Shown here: positions 1-8,800 of the stretch, piece after piece
Position numbering within the stretch: position 1 is the stretch's first letter
Layout of the letters: each line of letters begins with the position of its first letter
DNA from: Bacteroidetes bacterium HGW-Bacteroidetes-5
GTDB lineage: Bacteria > Bacteroidota > Bacteroidia > Bacteroidales > UBA932
Assembly: GCA_002842515.1 (NCBI GenBank)
Contig: PHDC01000001.1
Location: forward strand, 186,001 to 250,000
DNA: 64,000 bases
Direction of reading: 5' to 3'
Program-made: the position numbers and the translations under genes
The notes under the pieces: generated by a model
Database searches by the model: none
Told to the model about the DNA's origin: nothing
Seen by the model: the letters and a program-made list of their open reading frames with translations, nothing else

Positions 1-2881
1 GAACAACTCTAAGGTGTTTGCTTTCAAAGTGAGGCTCCATCGAATTCAGAAGTTGAGAGTTAAAGATACCGTCACCCACATATGGGTTAATTGTTAAGTA
101 ACCAATTCCGAAAGATGTCAGGTTTTGAAAAAAGTGAGTACCTTGACTCGGCTCAACTCTGAAATTTTTTAGTCCACACTCAACAATAACTTTTGCCTCA
201 GATATGTGTGGCCATTTTATTGGGATACCCAGCCAAGGGTCGCTTGAACCCCATCTTCCCGGACCTATTAAAATGTAGCTTCTCCCCAACTCTTTCATCT
301 TTGCGTTGACAGAGTTAATCTCCTGTGCAATCTCCACAGTGTGGGCACTGTCAAATGACTCCTCTCTCACATAGACAATATCTTGAATACCCTCAATAGA
401 GCCCATACCCAATGCCATTTCAGCGTAAATAATTGCACTATTTGTATCTACTTCGTTCCAATCCAGAGATTTATTATCATTATTACTACTGATGGGTCTT
501 ATCTGCAACAGACTGAAAATAGACTCTTCTCCTTTTGGAACATCCATATTTACAGCAAATTCAATCTCTACCGCCGAGTGCATTTCATTGTGACAGATCC
601 TGAGAAGATCGCTCAGAATCTCTGCAAGCGGCATTGTGTCATATTTGAGAATATGTGAAAAAGTTATAATTTTCCTCCCCTCTTCCAGATTGCTATCCAC
701 TATATTCTGACTCTGCATATCCCAGGTTGAGGCTACAAAGTTCATATTTCTGAAATGCTTGACCTGATTTATATCGAATTTATGAAGGTTTACAGAGTCG
801 TTAACAGATGTTTTGAATTCATCAGGTTTAAGATCAAGAGCGTACATCTCATTTTGGGTATCTCTCAGTGAGAGCGCAGGTGTAGATAGCTGCAAAATAT
901 GTTTTGGGTGCTTCGGAGAAAATCGCAGGGTCTTACCCCCCTCAACAACCAGTTTACCTAATCCGAATGCCATATTCACAATTCCCTCTTCCGGTTTTTC
1001 GGAGCCAATCGGATAGTAGTTTACAGACCTTGCTACACCGGATAGTGTTGGAAAAAAGTACCCGCTGTCTTCTGTTCCAACAACATCCTGAAGCACAACA
1101 GCCATCTTCTCTTCACTAAGCAGATTGGATGTAGCCAGGAGATAAGCTCTGCTGGATGAGAAGTAAATTGAAGCGTAGACACTTTTGATAGCCTTTCCCA
1201 AAAGCCTTAGCATCTGATCGTTATTTGTAGTATGAGGAATCATATAGGTAGAATATATTCCTGCAAAAGGCTGGTAGTGGGAGTCCTCTAATTTAGAGCT
1301 GGACCTTACGGCAATAGGGCCAGTTGCATTTGAGATGTAGACTCTAAGGTCTGCAACCAGAGACTCCGGAAGCCTTGAACTTACAAACTCAGAGAGTATC
1401 TCTTCGTCTGAAATATCTGAATTAATCACATATTGAAGTCCGTTTATTTGAATAAATTCGTCAAAATAATCTGTGGCAATAACTACGCTGCGGGGAATCA
1501 TTATTTTAACTCCTTGGTAACTATTAAGAAGATTGTACTTTTGCAACATATTATTTACAAATGCAATCCCTCTGGCCTTTCCTCCAAGAGATCCCTCACC
1601 AAGCCGTGCAAACCATATATAACTATTATAAGAGCCTCTGTCAAAACGGGCAACCACACCGTGTCCGAGCAGACTGCGATACTCTTTTATGGCTTGGACA
1701 ATATACTCTCTGAGTTCATCAATAGTTTCGAAATGGCTTTGGTGGGCGCTCTTTATTTTAGCGGCTAAAGAGAATAATCCCCTGGAATACATCCATTTAG
1801 ACAGTCTGTTTCTTGAACCGTGATAGATTAGAATATCTTCAGGAATTTCTGTAACAAGAGACTGAAGATCTTTAAGATCTTTTGCCCGGCCTATTATCTC
1901 CCCGGTGATAAGATCTCGGAAGATAAAGTCTCCAAATGCAAACTCATCACTTATATACTCACTTAACTGAATTAAAAGAGTCTTTGAATATTTTTCAAGA
2001 AAACCGACTCCCAGTTGGTGTGCAATCTCTCTCATACTCTCTTGAGAAGATTGAAGCAAAAAAGGCATATGAGGATCGTCGCTCTTAATGAGTTTACACA
2101 AATCAATGCCGGCATCAAGCTTTTCACTGCTGGCAGGATCATTTTTGTTAATCACAAATGCAACATCGGAGATTACTCCGAGAAGATTCTCTTTGAATTT
2201 CTCGTAAAGCTCCACCGCCTCGGTATAGTTTGTTGCAAGCAAAATCTTAGGTCTGGCTCTTTTCCGAAGCTTTTGTTGCTGTTCGTTGAGTGCCTCTTTA
2301 AGAAATTCGTGACTCTGCTGAAGAACCAGTTTGTATATTGCTGGCAAATATGTGGAGTAGTATCTTATCGAGTCCTCTACCAAAAGAATAGACTGAACAC
2401 CAGATTTGAGAATATCGTCATCTGCATTCATCCTGTCTTCGAAGAGTTTAATGATTGCAAGAATAAGATCTGCATTGCCGTGCCAGCTGAAAATATAGTC
2501 AATACCGGAACGGTCTGCCTCTTCAATCCTCTTGTGCAACTCTTTTGAAAAGTGAGTTAAAAGCACAAACGGAATGGTCTTCTCTTCTCTTTTTAACTCC
2601 TTTGAAAACAGAAAAACATCCATATCTCCTATGTTGAACATACTTATAATCAGGTCAAAATCATTATTTGCACTGGCTTTAAGCAGGTTCATAGCTTCTG
2701 CAGATGAGGTTACCCAGGTAAAAGTAGGTGGATTACTCAGGTTGAGATCTACATACTCTTTATAGATCTGAACCTCAATCCGGCCATCCTCCTCCAGAGT
2801 GTAGGCGTCATAACTGCTGCAAATCATCAATACTTTACGTATTCGTCTTTGCATTAAGCTTTTATAGTTGATATGGGACAT
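1..2881 (-). CDS. Receiver-domain / PEP-synthase-like (PPDK N-terminal) protein, partial
   Basis: An open frame of 960 codons starts at ATG 2881 and runs off the left edge without a stop, so the C-terminus is missing. Residues about 15-135 look like a degenerate receiver domain. Residues about 160-300 look like a second receiver with an acidic pair (E169, D170) and a candidate phospho-acceptor D239 in GVISDV. From about residue 430 the PEP/pyruvate-binding (PPDK_N, ATP-grasp) domain begins with GGKARG, followed by AVRSSSKLEDS near 527 and GPGRWGSSDPWLG near 877. PPDK_N domains bind ATP in PEP synthase and pyruvate phosphate dikinase. Long proteins of this kind occur in Bacteroidota, usually annotated as PEP synthase, but no phospho-histidine or PEP-binding domain is visible in the part present, so catalysis is not established. 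The fusion to receivers suggests a signalling or regulated role, which is inference. Confidence 0.85.
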   Translation of the reverse strand, partial: MSHINYKSLMQRRIRKVLMICSSYDAYTLEEDGRIEVQIYKEYVDLNLSNPPTFTWVTSSAEAMNLLKASANNDFDLIISMFNIGDMDVFLFSKELKREEKTIPFVLLTHFSKELHKRIEEADRSGIDYIFSWHGNADLILAIIKLFEDRMNADDDILKSGVQSILLVEDSIRYYSTYLPAIYKLVLQQSHEFLKEALNEQQQKLRKRARPKILLATNYTEAVELYEKFKENLLGVISDVAFVINKNDPASSEKLDAGIDLCKLIKSDDPHMPFLLQSSQESMREIAHQLGVGFLEKYSKTLLIQLSEYISDEFAFGDFIFRDLITGEIIGRAKDLKDLQSLVTEIPEDILIYHGSRNRLSKWMYSRGLFSLAAKIKSAHQSHFETIDELREYIVQAIKEYRSLLGHGVVARFDRGSYNSYIWFARLGEGSLGGKARGIAFVNNMLQKYNLLNSYQGVKIMIPRSVVIATDYFDEFIQINGLQYVINSDISDEEILSEFVSSRLPESLVADLRVYISNATGPIAVRSSSKLEDSHYQPFAGIYSTYMIPHTTNNDQMLRLLGKAIKSVYASIYFSSSRAYLLATSNLLSEEKMAVVLQDVVGTEDSGYFFPTLSGVARSVNYYPIGSEKPEEGIVNMAFGLGKLVVEGGKTLRFSPKHPKHILQLSTPALSLRDTQNEMYALDLKPDEFKTSVNDSVNLHKFDINQVKHFRNMNFVASTWDMQSQNIVDSNLEEGRKIITFSHILKYDTMPLAEILSDLLRICHNEMHSAVEIEFAVNMDVPKGEESIFSLLQIRPISSNNDNKSLDWNEVDTNSAIIYAEMALGMGSIEGIQDIVYVREESFDSAHTVEIAQEINSVNAKMKELGRSYILIGPGRWGSSDPWLGIPIKWPHISEAKVIVECGLKNFRVEPSQGTHFFQNLTSFGIGYLTINPYVGDGIFNSQLLNSMEPHFESKHLRVV

Positions 2882-2912
2882 ATAAAGCTATTGTTGAATT
2901 TGGTATAACAGA

Positions 2913-3755
2913 TTATTTGTAGTTGTAAAATCCTACTCCGCTTTTTCTTCCAAGCTGACCGGATCTGACCATTTTGCGAAGGAGCGGGTGTGCTCTGTAT
3001 TTGTCATCTCCAAATTCGCTATGTAGAACCTCCATAATTGCAAGGCAAACATCTAGTCCAATTAGATCTCCAAGAGCTAGAGGCCCCATAGGATGGTTGG
3101 CTCCCATCTTCATTGCCTCATCAATCTCCTCCTTAGTTGCAACTCCCTCAGCTAGTATGCCGACAGCCTCATTTACAAGAGGTATTAAGATTCTGTTAAC
3201 CACAAAACCGGGAGCTTCGTTTACATTTACAGGAGTTTTCCCAATTTTAAGAGCAAGATCGGTAACATATTGCAATACATCCGGGTCTGTGAGTTGTCCT
3301 TTAATTACCTCTACCAACTTCATAACAGGTGCAGGGTTGAAGAAGTGCATTCCGATAAACCTATGTGGACGCTTTGTTGAAGCTGCAATCTCTGTTATTG
3401 AGAGTGATGATGTATTGGATGCAAAGATGGTTTCCGGTTTGCATATCTGATCTAATTTTGAAAAAATCTCCTTCTTAAGAGATATATCCTCCAGAACAGC
3501 TTCAATAACCAGATCACAACCGGTGCAATCGTTATAATCGGTTGTCTCAGTTATTCTGCCCATTACCTCCTCTTTAACTCCAGGTTCAATTTTCCCTTTC
3601 TCCTCAAGTTTAGAGAGATTTCTAATGATATTTTTATGCCCCCACTCCAGTTCAGATTGAGATACCCCTTTCATCACGACGCTCATACCTGATTGGGCAA
3701 ATGCCTGAACTATTCCGCTTCCCATTGTTCCTGTACCGATTACACATATTTTCAT
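2913..3755 (-). CDS. hbd: 3-hydroxybutyryl-CoA dehydrogenase
   Basis: A 280-residue cytoplasmic enzyme of the 3-hydroxyacyl-CoA dehydrogenase family that interconverts acetoacetyl-CoA and 3-hydroxybutyryl-CoA with NAD(P)H. The N-terminal Rossmann motif GTGTMGSGIVQAFA (residues 7-20) and the catalytic region GMHFFNPAPVMKLVEV are clear, and the length is normal for the single-domain bacterial form. It lies 46 nt downstream of the enoyl-CoA hydratase gene on the same strand, which together gives two consecutive steps of butyrate synthesis or beta-oxidation. Thiolase and acyl-CoA dehydrogenase are not in the window, so the direction of the pathway cannot be decided. Confidence 0.93.
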   Translation of the reverse strand: MKICVIGTGTMGSGIVQAFAQSGMSVVMKGVSQSELEWGHKNIIRNLSKLEEKGKIEPGVKEEVMGRITETTDYNDCTGCDLVIEAVLEDISLKKEIFSKLDQICKPETIFASNTSSLSITEIAASTKRPHRFIGMHFFNPAPVMKLVEVIKGQLTDPDVLQYVTDLALKIGKTPVNVNEAPGFVVNRILIPLVNEAVGILAEGVATKEEIDEAMKMGANHPMGPLALGDLIGLDVCLAIMEVLHSEFGDDKYRAHPLLRKMVRSGQLGRKSGVGFYNYK

Positions 3756-3801
3756 AGCTGTAAATTATTAATTTGTAGTATTATAAATAAGATTGAATCT
3801 T

Positions 3802-4581
3802 TTATCTGTTTTCAAACTGAGCTTTTCTCTTCTCCAGAAAAGCTTTCATCCCCTCTTTCTGATCTTGTGTGGAGAAACATTTAGCAAACAATTCGGTCTC
3901 CAATTGTGACGCGCTTTCGGTTTCATTGTCAACTGCATAGTTAATGGACTCTTTGGAATATCTGATTGCAACCGGAGCGTTTGAAGCTATCATTTTTGCC
4001 ATCTCAAGCGCTTTAACCATAAGATCTTGAGGTTCTATGATACTGTTTACCAGACCAATTCTTAAAGCTTCGTAAGAATCAATGATTTTTCCGGTGAATA
4101 TCATCTCTTTTGCCATACTGCTTCCAACCAGTTTTGGCAACCTTACTGTTCCGGAGAATCCCGGGGTAATGCCAAGAGAGACCTCCGGTTGCCCAAATTT
4201 TGCCTTTTGAGAAGCTATTCTTATATCGCAAGCCATTGCCAGTTCACACCCTCCTCCCAGAGCAAAGCCGTTTACTGCAGCAATAACAGGTTTTGAAAGA
4301 GTCTCAATTTTCCTGAAAAGATATGCTCCTCTCTTGCCGAAAAGTTCGCCTTCATTCTGATCCATATCTGCCATCTCAGATATATCTGCACCGGCAACGA
4401 ATGATCTTCCGGCACCTGTAATAATCACAACGAGAATCTTCTCATCCTGAGCTATTTTGTCAAATAAATAATCCAACTCATTAATAATTTGTGAGTTAAG
4501 AGCGTTTAGTGTGTCAGGATTGTTGATTATTACAGTGCAGATCCCATCCTCTGTACTATATAGGAGCCTCTTGACTTCCAT
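3802..4581 (-). CDS. crt: Enoyl-CoA hydratase / crotonase family
   Basis: A 259-residue crotonase-fold protein that hydrates 2-enoyl-CoA (crotonyl-CoA) to 3-hydroxyacyl-CoA. The oxyanion-hole segments are visible: AGADISEM near residues 63-70, and NGFALGGGCELAMACD near 105-120 with the conserved glutamate; a second catalytic glutamate is expected in the segment QPEVSLGITPGFSGTVRLP. It is the first gene of a two-gene unit with hbd. The substrate chain length is not shown by the sequence; short-chain is inferred from the neighbour. Confidence 0.92.
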   Translation of the reverse strand: MEVKRLLYSTEDGICTVIINNPDTLNALNSQIINELDYLFDKIAQDEKILVVIITGAGRSFVAGADISEMADMDQNEGELFGKRGAYLFRKIETLSKPVIAAVNGFALGGGCELAMACDIRIASQKAKFGQPEVSLGITPGFSGTVRLPKLVGSSMAKEMIFTGKIIDSYEALRIGLVNSIIEPQDLMVKALEMAKMIASNAPVAIRYSKESINYAVDNETESASQLETELFAKCFSTQDQKEGMKAFLEKRKAQFENR

Positions 4582-4662
4582 AGGTTAAGCATTAATTTTT
4601 AGACCATAAATATAGCTTAATTTTTTAACCTGCTAAAAAGATTGCTCAGATGAAAGGGATGT

Positions 4663-5331
4663 TTAAGTGTTAGGAAAAAGCTCTCCAAAGTGTGTCTTAA
4701 AAATTGCAGAAACTTCACTAAGTGTGGGCTTTTGACCGCTCTCAACCTCTATCGAGGTTACACCTCTGTCTGTGAAACCACAAGGATTTATATGTCTGTA
4801 ATAATTGAGATCTGTAGTTACATTTAGTGCAAATCCGTGCATCGTCACAAATCTGGATACCTTTACCCCAATTGCACATATCTTCCTGGGTTCAGATGCT
4901 TCACTCTCTATCCAAACTCCGACAGTTCCCTCAGATCTGCTCCCGGATATTCCGTAATGTGCAATTGTTCTAATAACAGCCTCCTCAAGCCTCCATATAT
5001 ACTCTTTAATTCCAATATTGAACCTCTCCAGATCAATTATTGGGTAACCTACAAGTTGTCCAAATCCGTGATATGTAATATCACCGCCTCTCTCAATTTT
5101 GTAGAATTTTGCACCGATTCTTTCCAACAGTTCATCGTTGAACAACATATTTGCCTTATCGCCATTCATACCTAGAGTATAGACGTGTGGATGCTCCAGC
5201 AAGAGCAGCTTCATATCGCCCTCCTCTCCCCTTTTTTTTGCCTCCACAATGCTATTTAGCAACTCTTTTTGAAGATCCCACGCCTTTTGGTAATCTATAA
5301 GTCCCGGCTCTAGTATTTCAATACTATTCAT
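4663..5331 (-). CDS. lipB: Lipoyl(octanoyl) transferase LipB
   Basis: A 222-residue enzyme that moves octanoyl groups from acyl carrier protein to lipoyl domains of 2-oxoacid dehydrogenases and GcvH. Family motifs seen are the RGGDITYHGFGQLVGYP segment (about residues 81-97), with the conserved glycine-rich and histidine residues, and CAIGVKVSRFVTMHGFALNV, with the catalytic lysine in GVKV; the usual acylated cysteine is the one in NPCGFTDRGVTS near the C-terminus. It follows lipA by 7 nt, so both steps of endogenous lipoate assembly are made from one transcript. Confidence 0.95.
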   Translation of the reverse strand: MNSIEILEPGLIDYQKAWDLQKELLNSIVEAKKRGEEGDMKLLLLEHPHVYTLGMNGDKANMLFNDELLERIGAKFYKIERGGDITYHGFGQLVGYPIIDLERFNIGIKEYIWRLEEAVIRTIAHYGISGSRSEGTVGVWIESEASEPRKICAIGVKVSRFVTMHGFALNVTTDLNYYRHINPCGFTDRGVTSIEVESGQKPTLSEVSAIFKTHFGELFPNT

Positions 5332-5338
5332 TCTTATA

Positions 5339-6202
5339 TTAGGTTTTATTGGCTGTTATTGCTCTCTCTGCCATATATGAAGATCTTACCAAAGGGCCGC
5401 TCTCTGCGTGAGCAAATCCAACAGCGAGTGCTCTCTCTTTATACTTTTCAAACTGATTTGGAGTTATATACTCTGCAACTTCAATATGATTCATAGTTGG
5501 TCTTAAATATTGTCCGATGGTTACAACTGAACATCCATTTTCATAAAGATGGTCAAGTGCTTCAAATACTTCATTTTCACTCTCACCCAACCCTACCATA
5601 AAGCCGCTCTTGGTTATTATCCCGGATTTTGAGATGTAGTTTAGAACCTTAAGGGATGTGCGGTAATCTGCTTTTGATCTCACATTGGGAGTGACTCTTT
5701 TGACTGTCTCTATGTTATGCGCAATAATGTCTGGCTTTGTATCAATTACAATATCCAGCAGGGCCTCATCTCCACTAAAGTCCGGTATTAAAACCTCTAT
5801 AGTTACATTTGGGTTTTGAGCTCTGCACTCTTTTATAACTTCTGCCCAGTGGTGAGCTCCCTGATCCGGCAAATCATCTCTTGTAACAGATGTGATTACA
5901 CAATGCTTTAAACCCAGTAACTTTACTGATTGAGCAAGTTTAAACGGCTCTTCAATATCTATGACAGTTGGCCTGCCTGTATCTGTTGCACAAAACCTGC
6001 ACGAGCGAGTGCATATCTCTCCAAGAATCATAAATGTAGCAGTTCCTCTACTCCAGCACTCATTTTGGTTTGGACATTTTCCACTGCTGCAAATTGTATT
6101 TAGTGAGTATTCTTTAATGATTTTACCCACTTCTGAGTATCCCGTACCGGTGGCAAGTTTTATTTTAAGCCACTCGGGTTTTCTATCTTTTGGTATTTGC
6201 AT
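5339..6202 (-). CDS. lipA: Lipoyl synthase LipA
   Basis: A radical-SAM enzyme that inserts two sulfurs into protein-bound octanoyl chains. The auxiliary cluster cysteines are in CSSGKCPNQNEC, the radical-SAM CxxxCxxC is in EICTRSCRFC, and the C-terminal RSSYMAE carries the conserved serine ligand. ATG 6202 is preferred over the in-frame TTG at 6208 because it opens the natural MQIPKDRKPEWL start, and a TAnnTTTG box (TATATTTG on the minus strand, 6219-6226) lies about 16 nt upstream. First gene of the lipA-lipB unit. Confidence 0.96.
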   Translation of the reverse strand: MQIPKDRKPEWLKIKLATGTGYSEVGKIIKEYSLNTICSSGKCPNQNECWSRGTATFMILGEICTRSCRFCATDTGRPTVIDIEEPFKLAQSVKLLGLKHCVITSVTRDDLPDQGAHHWAEVIKECRAQNPNVTIEVLIPDFSGDEALLDIVIDTKPDIIAHNIETVKRVTPNVRSKADYRTSLKVLNYISKSGIITKSGFMVGLGESENEVFEALDHLYENGCSVVTIGQYLRPTMNHIEVAEYITPNQFEKYKERALAVGFAHAESGPLVRSSYMAERAITANKT

Positions 6203-6218
6203 TTGCAATTTTTATATG

Positions 6219-6226
6219 CAAATATA
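6219..6226 (-). promoter_or_regulatory. Bacteroidota -7 box for lipA-lipB
   Basis: TATATTTG matches the Bacteroidota primary-sigma -7 consensus TAnnTTTG and sits just upstream of lipA. No convincing -33 TTTG was assigned. Confidence 0.5.
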
Positions 6227-6240
6227 GACTTTTTAGTAAA

Positions 6241-6801
6241 CTAGCTTATATAAGGTTTCCCAACAGGTAATACAATTTTTCCGGCAAGATCATTTATTAT
6301 AATTGCGGCCATCATATACCAGGCACCTAAAGCGCAAAAGATAAGCTCATATCCTGCAATAATATTAAAAACCGGATTCCCGAAATGGCCCGCGACTAAA
6401 AGAGTAAAACCAACCAGCAGTAGTACGAATGTCATTGCCATTGCCTTACTCACTCTCAGAGATGCAATAAACAAAATTAAAGTGAATAGAGTCCATACAA
6501 GCATAAAATAACCTATGTCGGAAGTAGTAGATTTATAAACATCTAAAAAATTCATAATCCAAATCAATCCAAGACCAATCCAAAAGCTTCCGTAAGCGAC
6601 AAATGCAGAATATCCAAAATTATTCCCCATTTTTTGCTCCTGAAAACCGGCTATCATTTGAGCGATCCCGCCAAAGATAAACCCCATCGCCACAACCGGT
6701 CCCAACCCAAGTAACCCGATGTTATGAAACTGCAATAATAGTGTTGTTAAACCAAAACCGGCCAGACCTACTGCTGCCGGGTTACCCATCTTTTTCTCCA
6801 T
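6241..6801 (-). CDS. satP: Acetate uptake transporter, GPR1/FUN34/YaaH family
   Basis: A 186-residue inner-membrane protein with six predicted hydrophobic helices. It opens with NPAAVGLAGFGLTT, the NPAPLGL-type signature of the SatP/YaaH acetate-succinate permeases. The family imports acetate with protons or forms acetate channels. It is monocistronic, divergent from the purF-like gene, with a good promoter at 6838-6867. Confidence 0.93.
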   Translation of the reverse strand: MEKKMGNPAAVGLAGFGLTTLLLQFHNIGLLGLGPVVAMGFIFGGIAQMIAGFQEQKMGNNFGYSAFVAYGSFWIGLGLIWIMNFLDVYKSTTSDIGYFMLVWTLFTLILFIASLRVSKAMAMTFVLLLVGFTLLVAGHFGNPVFNIIAGYELIFCALGAWYMMAAIIINDLAGKIVLPVGKPYIS

Positions 6802-6837
6802 TGTAATTTTTGAATTTTTTTAGTTTTTTAAGGGCCG

Positions 6838-6867
6838 CAAAGATAGGGCAAAAATCGAATTGGGCAA
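6838..6867 (-). promoter_or_regulatory. Promoter of the acetate transporter gene
   Basis: On the minus strand TTG (-33; 6865-6867) is followed after 19 nt by TATCTTTG (-7; 6838-6845), the consensus spacing for Bacteroidota. The leader to ATG 6801 is about 30 nt. The element interleaves with the divergent promoter region at 6860-6892. Confidence 0.65.
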
Positions 6868-6884
6868 TAGTGTACCTTTTTTCT

Positions 6885-6892
6885 TACTTTTG
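6885..6892 (+). promoter_or_regulatory. -7 box for the purF-like gene
   Basis: TACTTTTG fits TAnnTTTG and lies 21 nt before ATG 6914. A TTG at 6860-6862 is a possible -33 element with a slightly long spacer of 22 nt. Confidence 0.5.
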
Positions 6893-6913
6893 CAATTGTA
6901 ATTATGATAAGAA

Positions 6914-8800
6914 ATGGGTGATATATTAAAACACGAGTGCGGAATTGCATTGATTCGTCTCTTAAAACCTCTTGATTTTTACAAGCAGAAATACGGTTCA
7001 TCTCTTTATGGCCTTAACAGGCTCTATATCCTAATGGAGAAACAGAGAAACCGAGGACAGGAGGGTGCCGGAGTAGTAGGCGTTAAACTGGATATGCCTC
7101 CCGGATATAAATATATGGATCGGGTAAGATCTTGTCACAGTGACCCTATTCAGGATGTTTTTAATACTATCCAACAGCCTTTTATCAAGGATTTAAATAA
7201 TGAAACAGAGACTTCCTGGGCAAAGCAAAATCTTCCGTTTGTATCCGAAATCTATCTTGGCCACTTAAGATATGCCACTTTCGGTAAGAACAATATTGAT
7301 CTTGTTCATCCGCTTAAAAGGGCAAGTAACTGGAGAACCCGTAATCTTGCTCTGGCTGCAAACTTTAATTTAACCAATGTTGATGAGCTGTTTCAAAGCC
7401 TTATTGAGGCCGGACAACATCCCAGAAACTATTCGGATACCGTTACCTTACTCGAGAAGACAGGTTATTATCTTGACGATGAGATTCAAAATAAATACAG
7501 ATACTACAGAGACCTTGGACACTCTAAAAAGGATATATCCCCGCTAATTGAAGAGAATCTAGATTTAGTGAGTGTCCTAACTAACAGTTGCAAAGATTGG
7601 GACGGAGGCTATGCCGTTGCCGGTGTGGTGGGACACGGAGATGCATTTGTAATGAGGGACCCCTGGGGTATTAGGCCGGCATATTATTATGCAGATGATG
7701 AGGTAGTTGTTGCAGCATCTGAGGCCTCTGTAATAAGGACTGCATTTGGTGTGGATGATACAAATATTCGGGAGATTGCCCCCGGATATGCTTTGATTAT
7801 AAAAAAAAGCGGAGATATCTCCGTAAATATGGTAAGAGAGCCTCAAAAAAGGAGCAGTTGCTCGTTTGAGAGGATATACTTCTCAAGGGGCAATGACAAA
7901 GATATCTACAAAGAGAGAAAAAAACTTGGAGAGCTTCTAACTCCTCAATTAATGGATGCAATTGATTCAGATATTGACAACACAGTTTTTTCGTTTATTC
8001 CCAACACCGCAGAGAGCTCTTTTTACGGAATGGTAAAAGGGATTCAAAAACATATGCTAAAAGAGAAGAAGAGGTTGATTCACGAATCCAAAGATTGCTG
8101 GAGCGAAGAGCAGCTGGAGGAGATTATTCTCCGCGAACCAAGAGTGGAAAAGATTGTAATCAAAGATGCTAAACTCAGGACCTTTATAACATCGGATAGC
8201 GACCGAGACGAGATGGTAGGGCACGTTTACGATGTCACATACGGAGCAGTAAAACCTACAGATAACCTTGTAGTTATAGACGACTCAATAGTAAGGGGAA
8301 CAACATTGAAGAGGAGTATTTTAAGAATTCTTGACACCCTTAACCCAAAAAGAATTATAATTGTTTCATCTGCACCTCAGATCCGATATCCGGACTGTTA
8401 TGGAATAGATATGACCAGAATGGGTGAGTTTATAGCATTCAATGCCGCAGTTGAACTTTTACGAGAGAGAGGAATGGATGGGGTCATTGATGATGTTTAT
8501 AATAGATGTAAAGCGCAACAGGCTCTTCCGAAAGAGAGTTATATCAATTATGTAAAGGATATATACGCCCCGTTTACCTACGAAGAGGTGTCTGATAAAA
8601 TTGCTTCTATGGTCAAAAACAGCAGTGTACGGGCAGATGTTAAAGTAGTTTTCCAAAGAGTGGAAGATCTCCACGAAGCCTGCAAGGAGAATAGCGGAGA
8701 CTGGTATTTTACCGGAGAGTACCCTACCCCCGGCGGTAACCGGGTCGTGAATACTGCATTTATTAACTGGATGGAGGGTCGTGATGAGAGATCTTATTGA
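6914..8800 (+). CDS. PurF-like amidophosphoribosyltransferase, long form
   Basis: A 628-residue class II glutamine amidotransferase fused to a PRPP-binding phosphoribosyltransferase domain. The nucleophile is C9 in HECGIALI, preceded by an eight-residue leader that must be removed to expose the cysteine. RGQEGAGVVG and GHLRYATFG are glutaminase motifs. VVIDDSIVRGTT near residue 455 is the PRPP loop. Ordinary PurF is about 470-505 residues, so this is a longer version with insertions in both domains. Such long forms are known in Bacteroidetes, often beside a second, standard PurF elsewhere. The reaction inferred is PRPP plus glutamine to phosphoribosylamine, but a divergent role is possible. 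Its stop codon overlaps the convergent ABC-F gene by 7 nt. Confidence 0.85.
   Translation: MGDILKHECGIALIRLLKPLDFYKQKYGSSLYGLNRLYILMEKQRNRGQEGAGVVGVKLDMPPGYKYMDRVRSCHSDPIQDVFNTIQQPFIKDLNNETETSWAKQNLPFVSEIYLGHLRYATFGKNNIDLVHPLKRASNWRTRNLALAANFNLTNVDELFQSLIEAGQHPRNYSDTVTLLEKTGYYLDDEIQNKYRYYRDLGHSKKDISPLIEENLDLVSVLTNSCKDWDGGYAVAGVVGHGDAFVMRDPWGIRPAYYYADDEVVVAASEASVIRTAFGVDDTNIREIAPGYALIIKKSGDISVNMVREPQKRSSCSFERIYFSRGNDKDIYKERKKLGELLTPQLMDAIDSDIDNTVFSFIPNTAESSFYGMVKGIQKHMLKEKKRLIHESKDCWSEEQLEEIILREPRVEKIVIKDAKLRTFITSDSDRDEMVGHVYDVTYGAVKPTDNLVVIDDSIVRGTTLKRSILRILDTLNPKRIIIVSSAPQIRYPDCYGIDMTRMGEFIAFNAAVELLRERGMDGVIDDVYNRCKAQQALPKESYINYVKDIYAPFTYEEVSDKIASMVKNSSVRADVKVVFQRVEDLHEACKENSGDWYFTGEYPTPGGNRVVNTAFINWMEGRDERSY

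Noticed and set aside
383-2765. Several plus-strand frames of 60-177 codons at the left edge
   Set aside because: All lie antisense to the continuous 960-codon minus-strand frame, which has strong domain motifs.
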